From NCBI GenBank assembly GCA_963780795.1, contig CAWADH010000005.1, positions 248,001 to 312,000 on the forward strand: 64,000 nucleotides of DNA, in the 5' to 3' direction. Source of the stretch: DATJGR01 sp963780795 (GTDB lineage: Bacteria; Pseudomonadota; Gammaproteobacteria; Pseudomonadales; Azotimanducaceae). The translations under genes and the position numbers were made by a program. Each line of letters starts with the position of its first letter. The stretch's first letter is position 1. The notes beneath the pieces were generated by a model. That model saw only the letters and a program-made list of their open reading frames with translations, was not told the origin of the DNA and did no database searches. Shown piece after piece: positions 52,095 through 61,528 of the stretch.

Positions 52095-52984
52095 GCAGTG
52101 ATCTCGCGCTCTTCGGCGGCGGCCAGTTCGCTGGACTCGGCGGGCTCGCCCCAGAACGAGCGGAAGATGCACCACTGATCGATGTTCTCGCGGATCTGCC
52201 GTTGCGTGGTCGCCGCAATCGCGAGATTCAGCGCATCCGCAGTTTCGAACGTTTCCGGATCGAGCATCGGCTCGAGCACGACGCGGAAGCGTCCGTCCGC
52301 GAGGCGCTGACAGTAGCCGCTGACCACCGGCGCGGCGGTGCGCTTCGCCAGAACACCGGGGCCCGCGGGCCAGCGCACCTTGCGGTCGAAGAACGGCAAC
52401 ACCACGCCCTGTCCGAATATGTCGCCGTCGACCATCAATGCGAGCAGATCGTTGCGCTGCAGCGCGCGCCACAGCTTTCGATATCCGTCTTCGGGCCGGA
52501 TCGTGTGCACCGCGAGTTCGCTCTTCGCATCGCGCACCGCCGGTGCGAGCCATCGCCCGAGTTGTACGCCGGCAACGGCGTGCACCTGATGACCGAGATG
52601 CGCGAGCACGACCGCGCCCAGTTCCCAGTTGCCGATGTGGCTCGACGTGATGATCACGCCTTTGCCGCGCGCGAGCGCATCGAGCACGTGTTGATGTCCC
52701 TGGACTTCGACGTTGCGCAGCAGCTCGTCGCGTTCGAGGCGCGGCAGGCGGAAGAATTCGAACAGCATGCAGTTGTAGCTCGCCATCATCTTGAGGACGG
52801 TCCGCATGCGCTCGCGCCGCGAGCTGCCGGGCATGATCGTTGCGAGGTTGACGAGCGCCGCGTGTCGGCGCCGCGGAAAGAACCACAGATGCGCACGAGC
52901 GAGACTGTTGGCAACGGCATAACCGAGTCGAATCGGCAACGCGGCGGTGAGTGCCGAAAGGCACGCGAGTAGCAATCGAGACAC
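52091..52984 (-). CDS. LpxL/HtrB-family lysophospholipid (lipid) acyltransferase
   Basis: A 297-aa acyltransferase with an N-terminal hydrophobic segment and the catalytic HX4E motif, His116-Glu121 in SSHIGNWE. VDGDIFGQGVVLPFFDRKVRWPAGPGVLAKRT is the substrate-binding region of the family (cited by its ends VDGDIFGQG and WPAGPGVLAKRT). Members include LpxL (lipid A) and PatA (acylation of phosphatidylinositol mannosides). The GTG start has AAGGACC upstream. The GT4 gene following it in ATGA overlap favours a PatA-like role. Confidence 0.88.
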   Translation of the reverse strand: MSRLLLACLSALTAALPIRLGYAVANSLARAHLWFFPRRRHAALVNLATIMPGSSRRERMRTVLKMMASYNCMLFEFFRLPRLERDELLRNVEVQGHQHVLDALARGKGVIITSSHIGNWELGAVVLAHLGHQVHAVAGVQLGRWLAPAVRDAKSELAVHTIRPEDGYRKLWRALQRNDLLALMVDGDIFGQGVVLPFFDRKVRWPAGPGVLAKRTAAPVVSGYCQRLADGRFRVVLEPMLDPETFETADALNLAIAATTQRQIRENIDQWCIFRSFWGEPAESSELAAAEEREITA

Positions 52985-53148
52985 TTCGGTCCTTCCAGCT
53001 TGCTGTTGTTTGGTTCGATCGAACTGGCCCGGAGCGGGCCAATTGTCACTCAGATTACCGGTCGATGCGAGCCGGACTGTGTGACCTACCGTACTCAGCG
53101 AGGCTGTTGGGAGCGCCGGACATCACCTACAGAAGCGGACGCGCCGAA

Positions 53149-54438
53149 CTACGCAGCGCGACGCGATCGATGGCGGACCTGCATCGTCTTTATGCTGTTG
53201 AGGAAGTTCGTGCGCATCCGCGTGATACCGCCGGTTACCTCGATGTCGGGATAACGCGCGAGCATCTCTTGGAGCAGCACCGTCAGCTGTATCTCGGCGA
53301 GGCGCCAGCCGATGCACAAGTGCTGGCCGTACCCGAACGAAAGATGGCGCGGTCCGTTGCGCGTCACGTTGAACGTGAACGGATCAGCCCACTTCTCTTC
53401 GTCGCGGTTGCCGGACATGTACCACAGCGCGACTTTGTCGCCCTTCCTGATCGTGACGCCGCGCAGCGTGTAGTCCGACAGCGCGGTGCGCCGCATGTAG
53501 ATCACCGGATGCACCCAACGGATGATCTCGTCCACCGCGCCCTCGATCAGCGACGGGTCGTCTACGAGCTTCTGTCGTTCGGCCGGGAACTGCGACAACG
53601 CAAGCGTGCCGCCGGAGATCGAATTGCGCGTGGTCTCGTTACCGGCGACGACGAGCAGAATGAATGCGGACAGGTAGTCCGGCACGCTCATCGTCTGGCC
53701 GTTCACTTCGGTGTTGACCAGCATCGTGATCAGATCGTTGCCGGGATTTTCCTTGCGCGCGGCGTACAGCTTCAGCGCATACATCGCGAGATCCATGAAC
53801 ACCTGGCCGCGCTGCTCGTTCGACGTGGAGATCTCGGGATCGTCGAAGCCGATGATCACGTTCGACCACTGGAACAGCATGTGCCGGTCTTCCTGCGGCA
53901 CACCGAACAACTCCGCAAGCATCTGGATCGGCAACTCGGCGGCTACGCTCGAGACGAATTCACATTCGTCGCGATCGGCGATCGCATCGAGAATCACGCA
54001 CGCGCGTTCGCGAATGCGCGGAATCAGCGCGTCGAGGCGCTGCGGCGTGAAGCCCGGCGCGACCATGCGACGGTGCTGCACGTGTTCCGGCGGATCCATG
54101 CCGATCATGCTGCGTCCGCCTTCGAACTGCTGAAACCGGCTGTCGGTCTGTTGCAGCTGCTCGAGTGGAATGCCGCGCTGATTGGCGATCATCTCGACGC
54201 TCGGCAGCGTAATGCCGCCGTGTCGATCGTCGGAACTGAAGATCTGCGGGAGTTTGGAGAGTGTCTGGATGTCGTCGTATTTCGTAATCGACCAGAAGCC
54301 GGGGCCACCCCACGGCTCGGGACACCACGCAACCGGCTCTTCACGACGCAACTGCGTGAAGATCGCGTGCGGCTTCGCGATGTCTTGAAACGTGTCAGCG
54401 TAGGACAACGAAACTCGGTCTTGCTGGCTGACTGGCAT
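53149..54438 (-). CDS. Cytochrome P450
   Basis: A 429-aa soluble bacterial P450 without membrane anchor. The oxygen-binding helix is VVAGNETTRNSISGG, the ExxR is in EIIRWVHP, and the haem-Cys motif is FGYGQHLCIGWRLAE. The protein resembles CYP families that hydroxylate steroids, terpenes or fatty acids. Redox partners are not adjacent. No clear ribosome site precedes the ATG. It is on the same strand as TerC upstream (39-base gap). Confidence 0.94.
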   Translation of the reverse strand: MPVSQQDRVSLSYADTFQDIAKPHAIFTQLRREEPVAWCPEPWGGPGFWSITKYDDIQTLSKLPQIFSSDDRHGGITLPSVEMIANQRGIPLEQLQQTDSRFQQFEGGRSMIGMDPPEHVQHRRMVAPGFTPQRLDALIPRIRERACVILDAIADRDECEFVSSVAAELPIQMLAELFGVPQEDRHMLFQWSNVIIGFDDPEISTSNEQRGQVFMDLAMYALKLYAARKENPGNDLITMLVNTEVNGQTMSVPDYLSAFILLVVAGNETTRNSISGGTLALSQFPAERQKLVDDPSLIEGAVDEIIRWVHPVIYMRRTALSDYTLRGVTIRKGDKVALWYMSGNRDEEKWADPFTFNVTRNGPRHLSFGYGQHLCIGWRLAEIQLTVLLQEMLARYPDIEVTGGITRMRTNFLNSIKTMQVRHRSRRAA

Positions 54439-54477
54439 GGTGGCGGACTCGCTGTTTCGAAATGGAGGGGCGGGGTC

Positions 54478-55116
54478 TTACGGGGAATCGCTGAGCGCGA
54501 GCTGGGCGCCGCGAACCACTTCCATCGAGCCGTCCCAGATCATCGAGACGGCGACATACAGGATGGTGATCAGGCCGACGTAAGCGATCCAGTGATATCG
54601 CTGCAGCCAACGCGCCAGCACGGTGGCGCAGAAACCCATGAAGGCGATCGATAGCGTCAGGCCGAACACCAGCACCCACGTGTGATCGCGGGCGATGCCG
54701 GCGACCGCGAGAACGTTGTCGAGCGACATCGAGACGTCGGCGACCACGATCTGCGTGATCGCGCGGCCTACGGTTTTGGTGGGGGGATGCCCGGCTGCGC
54801 TCGAGTAGATGCCGGCCGGGCTCAATTGCATGCTGCGGACCGACTCGATCTCGCGCCACAGCTTCCAGCAAACCCACAGCAACAGCAGGCCGCCGGCGAG
54901 CATCAGTCCGACAATCTGCATCAGATGGACGGTGGCAACGGCAAACAGCACCCGCACCACAGTGGCGGCACAGATCCCGATCATCAGCAGTTGGGCGCGT
55001 TGTCGGGCGGGGAAACTCGCAACGGCCATCGCGATGACGATGGCGTTGTCGCCTGCGAGAACGAGGTCGACCAGAATGACCTGGAAAAACGCCGATAGCT
55101 CAGCGGCCCAGGTCAC
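54478..55116 (-). CDS. TerC/YjbE-family membrane protein
   Basis: A 212-aa membrane protein with six to seven hydrophobic segments and the two TerC Asp motifs, LVLAGDNAIVIAMA near residue 20 and VADVSMSLDNVLAVAG near residue 130. TerC family proteins handle metals such as Mn2+ or tellurite. The GTG start has GAGGTCAG upstream. No yybP-ykoY-type manganese riboswitch was recognised in the 178-base leader. Confidence 0.9.
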   Translation of the reverse strand: MTWAAELSAFFQVILVDLVLAGDNAIVIAMAVASFPARQRAQLLMIGICAATVVRVLFAVATVHLMQIVGLMLAGGLLLLWVCWKLWREIESVRSMQLSPAGIYSSAAGHPPTKTVGRAITQIVVADVSMSLDNVLAVAGIARDHTWVLVFGLTLSIAFMGFCATVLARWLQRYHWIAYVGLITILYVAVSMIWDGSMEVVRGAQLALSDSP

Positions 55117-55202
55117 ACCTGACCTCGGGCGCTATGCGTATCACGACCAGTTCTGCCGCGCTGGCGCCGCATCTGACTCCGATCCCCCGGAAATGCCCGA
55201 TC

Positions 55203-55216
55203 GAATATCCATATTC
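55203..55216. promoter_or_regulatory. Palindrome upstream of terC gene
   Basis: GAATAT-CC-ATATTC is a 6-bp-armed inverted repeat in the 178-base gap between the LLM gene stop and the TerC gene start, AT-rich compared with its surroundings. It could be part of a promoter or operator; no binding protein is suggested. The rest of this gap holds nothing I recognise. Confidence 0.3.
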
Positions 55217-55294
55217 CATTGGGTTGGGTCAATAGGTAACACTGCTGCCGGCGCGTCAGGAATGACTTACGGCCGGTTTAATTGTCGAGCAGTG

Positions 55295-56245
55295 CTACTT
55301 TCCGGCGAGCGGGGTCACGATTTCCTGCGCAAACCGTTCCACTTGGGCGCGGTCCTGACCCTGGATGACTACGTAGCTGATGCCGGTCTGCTCGCGCCGC
55401 CGTTCGAGCGAATCGCGTATTTCGGCGGCCGAACCGATCAGGAACAACGGGCAGTCGGCCACCTGCGCGGCGGTCATTCCAGTGCGGGCGCCGACCATCT
55501 CGCGAACCGGTGCCGGGTCGTCCGTGATCGCCGTCGTGAATACCAGCGCGTTCAGCTCGATCGCAGCGGGATCACGACCGGCCGCCTCTGCCGCCGAACG
55601 CATCCAGCCGATCTTCTGGCGAATGGACTCGGGGGTGATGTCGAGCGCGGTGGCCGCGGTGATGCGTCCTTCGGGAATTTTCGGGTTGATGCCGACGATG
55701 TCGGCGTGACGACCGGCGACGGCCAACAGTTTTTCCCCGCCGCCGCCGATCAGGATCTTCGGGCGTGCCGGCATATCGATCTTCAACGGCGCCTCGTTCA
55801 CCTGATAGTGCTTGCCGGCAAACGTCGTCTTCTTCTTCGACCACATCGACACGATGATCGTGAGCGCCTCCTCGAGGCGTTCGATGCGCACGCTCGGCTT
55901 GTCGTACCGCATGCCGGCCCATCGATAGTCGTCGATCATCCAGCCTGCGCCGATACCGAACTCGTGCCGCCCCCCCGACATCGCCTGCAACGTTGCCGCT
56001 TGTCGCGCGTAGATCACCGGATGCCGATAGTCGACGCCGTATACCAGCGTGCCGACGCGCAGCGTACGCGTGACCGCGGCCACGCCCCCGAGCATGGTCG
56101 TCGGGTCCCACAACGACGCCGAGAAATGATCCGGCACGACGAGCGAGGAATAACCAAGCGCTTCGATGCGCCGCGCGCTCTCGGCCCAGTCCTCCACCGA
56201 CAGGCTCGACAGTTGAATTCCAAATCGGAACGGATGCACCGTCAT
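55295..56245 (-). CDS. LLM-class (F420-type) flavin-dependent oxidoreductase
   Basis: A 316-aa luciferase-like TIM-barrel enzyme with VVPDHFSASLWDP, GTLVYGVDYRHPVIYARQAATLQAMSGGRHEFGIGAGW (cited by ends) and RPKILIGGGGEKLLAVAGRHAD, the pattern of the TIGR03621-type F420-dependent group. It could use coenzyme F420 or FMN. The ATG at 56245 was chosen; a TTG at 56257 overlapping the carotenoid oxygenase stop is an alternative. It is the second gene of a pair. Confidence 0.88.
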   Translation of the reverse strand: MTVHPFRFGIQLSSLSVEDWAESARRIEALGYSSLVVPDHFSASLWDPTTMLGGVAAVTRTLRVGTLVYGVDYRHPVIYARQAATLQAMSGGRHEFGIGAGWMIDDYRWAGMRYDKPSVRIERLEEALTIIVSMWSKKKTTFAGKHYQVNEAPLKIDMPARPKILIGGGGEKLLAVAGRHADIVGINPKIPEGRITAATALDITPESIRQKIGWMRSAAEAAGRDPAAIELNALVFTTAITDDPAPVREMVGARTGMTAAQVADCPLFLIGSAAEIRDSLERRREQTGISYVVIQGQDRAQVERFAQEIVTPLAGK

Positions 56246-56253
56246 CCTGCGAC

Positions 56254-57603
56254 TCAAACGCTCGGGCCGCTGGCGCCGTCGGGAATCCAGCTGCCGTGGA
56301 ATCCGTACGGTACGCGTGCGGGAAGGTGCACGGTCGCAATCGGTGGCGCCGCGAGATCCTGCGCGTTCAGCACCACGAGTTCGCTTTTTCGGCTCGCTTC
56401 GTCGTACACGAACGTCATCAGATAACCGTCGTCTTCCGCCTTCGCGCCTTCGCGAGCAATGAAGTACGGTTCGGCGCCGTGCCGCCCGGCGCCGAACTCG
56501 AACGACGTCGACGCGCCCGTGTGCAGATCGTGCTTGAGGATCGACGGGAATCCACTGCCGCGCACGGCAACGCTGTAACCGAACCGGTACGGTTTCGCGG
56601 CCAGACTCGGATTGAAGCGCGGAAACTCCTGCGCGCGATCATCGATGCGTTGTTCGTTCACGCGCCGCGCCTTCGGATCGATCGTCCAGCGATCCAGCGT
56701 TGCCAGACTGTCGCCGAACGGACCGGTGTGATCGCGATCGAACATCCGCTCGTACCGGCACACGTCGATCACGACGCGGCCTTCGGCGTCTTCGAACGCG
56801 TTCATCGGATGAAAGACGTAACACGCGCCCACCTCGACCCAGACGATGTCTTTCGCTTCGCCAGTGCGCGGCAACAGCCCGACGCGCGGCTGATAGTCGT
56901 TGTTCCACGCGAACGGAAAATTCGAACCCGCCATCGCCATCTCGAGATTGATCGTGACCGGCAGGTCGTAGATGACGACGTAGTTCTGCGTCAGACTCGC
57001 GTCGTGCACCATCGTCATGCCGGGCACCGGAATGTCGACCGTCCGCACCACGCGACCGTTCCGGCCGACGTGCACGTACTGCACGTGATCCATCCAGTCC
57101 GGCCAGTGATAACACACGGCGTGCAGATCGCCGGTTTCGGGATCGACTTTTGGATGCGCGGTGAACGTTCGTCCAGTGAGCGTTCCGAAGAACGCGTTGA
57201 CGCCGAGCGTGTCGAGTTCGTCGGACAACTCGACCGGCGGTGATCCGGCTTCGACCAACGCCCACGTGCGGCCGGCGTGTCCGATGACGTGGGTGTTGTT
57301 CGCGCCCTGCAGTTCGCGTCCCGCCACGTCTTCGCCCAGCGCCTCAACGACCGCGCCGCTTCGCACCCACCGGTTGCGATACCACTGCGCACGTCCGTTC
57401 GACAGCCGCACGCCGTGCACCATGCCGGTACCGGTGAACCAGTGGTGTTTCAGCGGATCGACGGGGCCGATCGGATTCGGGCCGTTGCGCAGATAACGTC
57501 CGCTCAGTTCGCGCGGAATGGTGCCGCTGACACGCAGGCTCGTCGTGGTGATCTCTTCCGCGACCGGCGCGTAGTTGTCGTTCAGATAGCGGTTGGCGTT
57601 CAT
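56254..57603 (-). CDS. Carotenoid cleavage oxygenase family protein
   Basis: A 449-aa seven-bladed propeller oxygenase. The four Fe(II)-binding His are in TAHPKVDPE, MTMVHDASLT, YVFHPMNAFED and YGFHGSW. The N-terminal RELSGRYLRNGPNP is highly typical. Members cleave carotenoids or stilbenes such as lignostilbene. GAGGTCGGTCC precedes the ATG. It is followed after 8 bases by the LLM enzyme, so the two act in one transcript; the Ddn-like gene is divergent. Confidence 0.93.
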   Translation of the reverse strand: MNANRYLNDNYAPVAEEITTTSLRVSGTIPRELSGRYLRNGPNPIGPVDPLKHHWFTGTGMVHGVRLSNGRAQWYRNRWVRSGAVVEALGEDVAGRELQGANNTHVIGHAGRTWALVEAGSPPVELSDELDTLGVNAFFGTLTGRTFTAHPKVDPETGDLHAVCYHWPDWMDHVQYVHVGRNGRVVRTVDIPVPGMTMVHDASLTQNYVVIYDLPVTINLEMAMAGSNFPFAWNNDYQPRVGLLPRTGEAKDIVWVEVGACYVFHPMNAFEDAEGRVVIDVCRYERMFDRDHTGPFGDSLATLDRWTIDPKARRVNEQRIDDRAQEFPRFNPSLAAKPYRFGYSVAVRGSGFPSILKHDLHTGASTSFEFGAGRHGAEPYFIAREGAKAEDDGYLMTFVYDEASRKSELVVLNAQDLAAPPIATVHLPARVPYGFHGSWIPDGASGPSV

Positions 57604-57701
57604 GGACCGACCTCGTATTTTTAAGGGTGGGCGTCAGGTTGGCGGCGTCCGATTACTGCATGCGAAAATCGCCGTTCACTCACTCTCCGGACATCGCAAT
57701 C

Positions 57702-58136
57702 ATGGCGAAACAGAACGAGTCGGCGCGGCAGCTACCAGGCTGGATTGTGGACCATATGCGCAAGTATGTGGAGACGGACGGCCAGGACGGACACATCTGG
57801 AACGGCGTTCCGACGTTGCTGTTGACGACGACGGGACGTCGCTCGAAACAGCCGCTGATGCTGCCACTGATCTACGGCAGAGACGGCGATCGCTACGTGA
57901 TCGTTGCCTCGAAGGGCGGCGATCCGAATCATCCCGCGTGGTATCTGAACCTCGTCGCGAATCCGCAAGTGAAACTGCAGGTCGGCGCGGACAAGTTCAA
58001 CGCAAAAGCACGCGATGCAACGGCCAAGGAACGTCCCGCTTTGTGGGAGCAGATGGCGAAGATCTGGCCGCCTTACAACGACTATCAGAAGAAGACGCAG
58101 CGGCAGATTCCGATCGTGGTGCTGGAGCGCACCTGA
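57702..58136 (+). CDS. Ddn-like F420-dependent nitroreductase/quinone reductase family protein
   Basis: A 144-aa split-barrel protein of the deazaflavin-dependent nitroreductase family (cytosolic, no signal). GVPTLLLTTTGRRSKQPLMLPL and VIVASKGGDPNHPAWYLNLVANP are the F420-binding elements of the family. It would reduce nitro compounds or quinones with F420H2. The ATG at 57702 is the second in-frame start, matching the length of homologues. It is divergent from the carotenoid oxygenase. No F420 biosynthesis gene is in the window. Confidence 0.88.
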   Translation: MAKQNESARQLPGWIVDHMRKYVETDGQDGHIWNGVPTLLLTTTGRRSKQPLMLPLIYGRDGDRYVIVASKGGDPNHPAWYLNLVANPQVKLQVGADKFNAKARDATAKERPALWEQMAKIWPPYNDYQKKTQRQIPIVVLERT

Positions 58137-58162
58137 GTCGATCCGTTAGGCGAATATAATGC

Positions 58163-61100
58163 TCAGCGGTGCGCGACGAGATCGCAGTCTGCGCACCGCG
58201 TCGGTTCGGCAGCGTGCTGCAGCATCGGCTCCAGATCGGGCAGTAGCGTACCGAGCACGCGCACAGGCAGGCTGCTGGTGAACTGGTAGTTCGCCGCGTC
58301 GGCGCCCGGCACGAACGCGGTGATGTTGCCGAAGAAGCGGTCGTCGATCATGAATACGAACGTGGCCGCGCGGTTGACCACGCGCGATTCGATCAGCCGG
58401 CCGCGTCCGGCGAACGTCTTGCTGCGGTGATCGCCGGTGCCGGTTTTTCCGGCCACCACGTGCTCCACGCCGTTCGCTTTCATCTTCGCCTTCAACGCGA
58501 TCGCGGTTCCGCTGTCGACGACTTTCACGAGCGCCGAGTGCACGACCGACGCAAGCTCCGGCGACAGCACGCGCTCGCCGCCTGATACGGAGCGCTGCAG
58601 ACGAGTTTCGTAAGGGGTGTTCGCCGCAAAATGCAGATCGTCGATCAGCACGACCGGATAACGGACACCGTCGTTCGCAATGATGCCCATCAGTTCGGCC
58701 AGCGCGCCGGGACGGTCGCCGGATGCGCCGAGCGCGGTGGCGAGCGAGGGCGTCAGCGACGCGAACGGATAACCGAGCCGCTGCCACCGGTCATGCACTT
58801 CGAGGAACGCATCGATCTCGAACAGTTGCGCGATGCGACGATCCTGACCGCTGCGTCGATGGCTCTTCAACAGCCACGCATACACGTTCTGTCGTGCGTC
58901 GGTGCTGGCTTCGACCACTTGCGACAGCGTCGCGTTCGGGTGCGTTTCGAGATAGGCGAGAACCCATAACTCGAGCGGGTGCACGCGCGCGAGATAACCG
59001 CGATCGTTCAGCGAAAACCGGTCGGCCGAATACTTGTCGTACAGACCGGAAACGTCTTTGTCCGTCAGCACCTGCGAATGCGAATGCTCCGCGAGATATC
59101 CGGCAAGCACGCGCGGCGGCGCGTCGGGGCGCACCGACCGGACGATCGTAGCCACCTTCCTGGGCGCCACGCGCTCGCCTTCGAGCGCGAGCTCCAACGC
59201 GGCGTCGCGCGATTGGCCCGCGTACTTCCGATAGAACCGGTACACGAACTTGCGACCCTCGCTGTCGGCAAAACGCGCGAGATATGCGCTGCGCTCCGGA
59301 TGTTTCGGATCGTCGAGCAGTGCTCCTGCAACCGACGGCGTGCGATACGTGAGATGGTCGGTGATCTCTCTCATCACCCGCACGAACACGAGGTTCACGG
59401 AGTTCTGCAGCGCGTGCTCAACCGTCAGGATGCGGTCGTTGTCGTTGCGGTCGAAGTTCGAGAACGTCTGCGCACCGCTGCCGGTGAGGAACGTCTGATA
59501 GGGGCTCGCCGAATAACGGCGCTGCATCGCCGCCTGCAACGTCGTTGTCAGATCCGCGCCGGGATTCTCGATCAGATATTCAACCACCCACGCGGACAAC
59601 CGGTCTTTATCGGGCACCTTCAACGCACGCAGTTCTGCCGTGCTCATGCCGACATAGCGGTCGTGCGCCTCTTCGATCAGTTCGAGGTATGTCACCAGCG
59701 TGCGGAGTTTGGCGGTGGAACCGAGGTCTATACGCGCACCGGTGTTGATGTCGAACGGTTGCTCGAGGCTGTCGGTGTTGATCCGCATCAGGTTGCCGCG
59801 CGGACTGCGTTCGTACAGCGTGAAGCTGTAGATCACCTTGCCGGGGTCGCTCGAACCGAGCAGGTGATCGCCGATCAGGCCGAGCTTGCGCAGCGTCTCC
59901 GGATTTTTCAGGCTCGACAGCCGCGCGTTGATCGAACTCTGAATCGGCGCATCGATGGTGGTGCGCGCCGTGAGATCGTACCGGTCGAGCGCATAAAGGC
60001 CGTCGACGTTCAGCAGATTCGCCAACCGGCCGCGCGCGAGATTGATGTCCTTCTGATCGACGTAGTGCGTCGCAGACGCCTGACGTTCTTCGTGGTGGCC
60101 GAACGTCGACAAACGTTGTTCGAGCGCTGCATCGCGCAACGCCGGCGAGATGACGCCGGCACTCGCCAGCACGCGCACGTAACTGTCGGTCAGCGTTTCG
60201 AGATCGGCCGGGCTCTGGCCGAGATAATAAGTGGGGCGCCGTGCCGCAACGATGAGGCTCAGCGCCTGCTTGTAGGCCGCCGCGCCGCCTTCCGGATCGC
60301 TATCGGCGGCGATGAGCGTGCCGTTGACGGCATCGAAATTCTCGCCGTACCACGCCTGCAGTCCGTCGCCGAGGCCGATGATCTCGCCCTGATCCGAACG
60401 CCCGGCTAGCGGCAACGAGTTGATGTAGTCGAGCACCAGTTGTCGACGCGCCCGCTCGTTGTCGATGCCGTCGCGATAGATCCGCACGCTTGCCGACGCC
60501 ATCTGACGCAGCTTCTCGCCGATCGTTTCGGTGCGCCCGCCCGGCGAGTGTCTGAACTTCTCGAGTTGCGTCGCGAGCGTGCTGCCGCCGATCACCGGAT
60601 CGTCGATGCCGGCGTAGCTCAGCAGGCGCAAACCGGCGGCCTTGGTCAACCGCTCCCAATCCATCACCGGGTTGCGGGTCCAGCGGCCATCCAGCAGCTC
60701 CCGGTCCTCGACGAACAACAGGCTCGCCACCACCAACGGTGGAATCGCTTCGAAGCGGTCGTAGATGAAGTGCGGATATCGCGCGCTGTAGATGGTGCGG
60801 CCGGCGCCGTCGAACAGCGTCAGTCCTGTGCGCGCTTTCTCCGGGTAGATGACGTCGAGCCCCCGATCGCTGAGCGTCCGCATCTGGGCGGACGGCCGCG
60901 CTTGACCGACCACGTCGAATCCTGCGGCGCGCAACCGCGAAACGTCGGCGGGCAGATCGGCGTAGCCGAGGCGCAGGTCGTACGGACCCCGATCGGGCGT
61001 GATCGGCGTCGGGTCCAGCCCGTCGGCCATTTGAAATCCCAACGGCTGCGCGACCCGCGACCACAATTCGGCCTGCAACGGTGAATACCGCAGCTCATGC

Positions 61101-61363
61101 GACACCACGATCAGCAGCCCGATGATCGCGATCGGCGTGAACAGCTGGCGGTCCGTGAAGCGCGGCCCGCGGCGCGGTGCGTTGCCGCGAATCGGCGTGG
61201 CGCGAGGATCTTCGAAGCCGACATTGGTCGGCACCGGTACGTCGGCGTGGACGAACCGGGGCGCGATGATGAGTGGCGGGAGCAGATCGCGCGCACCCTC
61301 CTCGTCCCGCCGGGACGGGAGCGCCGGCGCCGTCCGATCAATGTCTCGGGCGAGCGCGCTCAT
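58163..61363 (-). CDS. Class A penicillin-binding protein (PBP1-like)
   Basis: A 1066-aa bifunctional cell-wall synthase. One N-terminal membrane helix (FTPIAIIGLLIVVS, residues about 75-90) follows a basic tail. The glycosyltransferase domain has the catalytic Glu219 (LLFVEDREL) and GGSTLATQLEKF. The transpeptidase domain has Ser549-Lys552 (GSTAK), SVN (655-657) and KTG near residue 985 (VAGKTGTGDH). Its length is well above the 720-850 residues of typical PBP1a/1b, because of an extra N-terminal region of about 100 residues before the glycosyltransferase domain and insertions in the transpeptidase part. It polymerises and cross-links peptidoglycan. Confidence 0.92.
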   Translation of the reverse strand: MSALARDIDRTAPALPSRRDEEGARDLLPPLIIAPRFVHADVPVPTNVGFEDPRATPIRGNAPRRGPRFTDRQLFTPIAIIGLLIVVSHELRYSPLQAELWSRVAQPLGFQMADGLDPTPITPDRGPYDLRLGYADLPADVSRLRAAGFDVVGQARPSAQMRTLSDRGLDVIYPEKARTGLTLFDGAGRTIYSARYPHFIYDRFEAIPPLVVASLLFVEDRELLDGRWTRNPVMDWERLTKAAGLRLLSYAGIDDPVIGGSTLATQLEKFRHSPGGRTETIGEKLRQMASASVRIYRDGIDNERARRQLVLDYINSLPLAGRSDQGEIIGLGDGLQAWYGENFDAVNGTLIAADSDPEGGAAAYKQALSLIVAARRPTYYLGQSPADLETLTDSYVRVLASAGVISPALRDAALEQRLSTFGHHEERQASATHYVDQKDINLARGRLANLLNVDGLYALDRYDLTARTTIDAPIQSSINARLSSLKNPETLRKLGLIGDHLLGSSDPGKVIYSFTLYERSPRGNLMRINTDSLEQPFDINTGARIDLGSTAKLRTLVTYLELIEEAHDRYVGMSTAELRALKVPDKDRLSAWVVEYLIENPGADLTTTLQAAMQRRYSASPYQTFLTGSGAQTFSNFDRNDNDRILTVEHALQNSVNLVFVRVMREITDHLTYRTPSVAGALLDDPKHPERSAYLARFADSEGRKFVYRFYRKYAGQSRDAALELALEGERVAPRKVATIVRSVRPDAPPRVLAGYLAEHSHSQVLTDKDVSGLYDKYSADRFSLNDRGYLARVHPLELWVLAYLETHPNATLSQVVEASTDARQNVYAWLLKSHRRSGQDRRIAQLFEIDAFLEVHDRWQRLGYPFASLTPSLATALGASGDRPGALAELMGIIANDGVRYPVVLIDDLHFAANTPYETRLQRSVSGGERVLSPELASVVHSALVKVVDSGTAIALKAKMKANGVEHVVAGKTGTGDHRSKTFAGRGRLIESRVVNRAATFVFMIDDRFFGNITAFVPGADAANYQFTSSLPVRVLGTLLPDLEPMLQHAAEPTRCADCDLVAHR

Positions 61364-61528
61364 CGGTCATTCCAGTACATCAATTGCCGTCCCCACGGCC
61401 CCGGTAAAACCCAAACGACCTCGGCCATTCTCCTCCGTTTCGCGACTGCCGATTGTCGCGATTGTGTAGGAGGTCCGGAAGGGGTGGCTGGAGTCGGGAT
61501 CGACCCCAGGACCGGAGCGTTGGACTCG

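Noticed and set aside
55117..55294. Possible manganese riboswitch (yybP-ykoY type) before the TerC gene
   Set aside because: The leader lacks the conserved loops of that element as far as I can read; only a small palindrome was seen.
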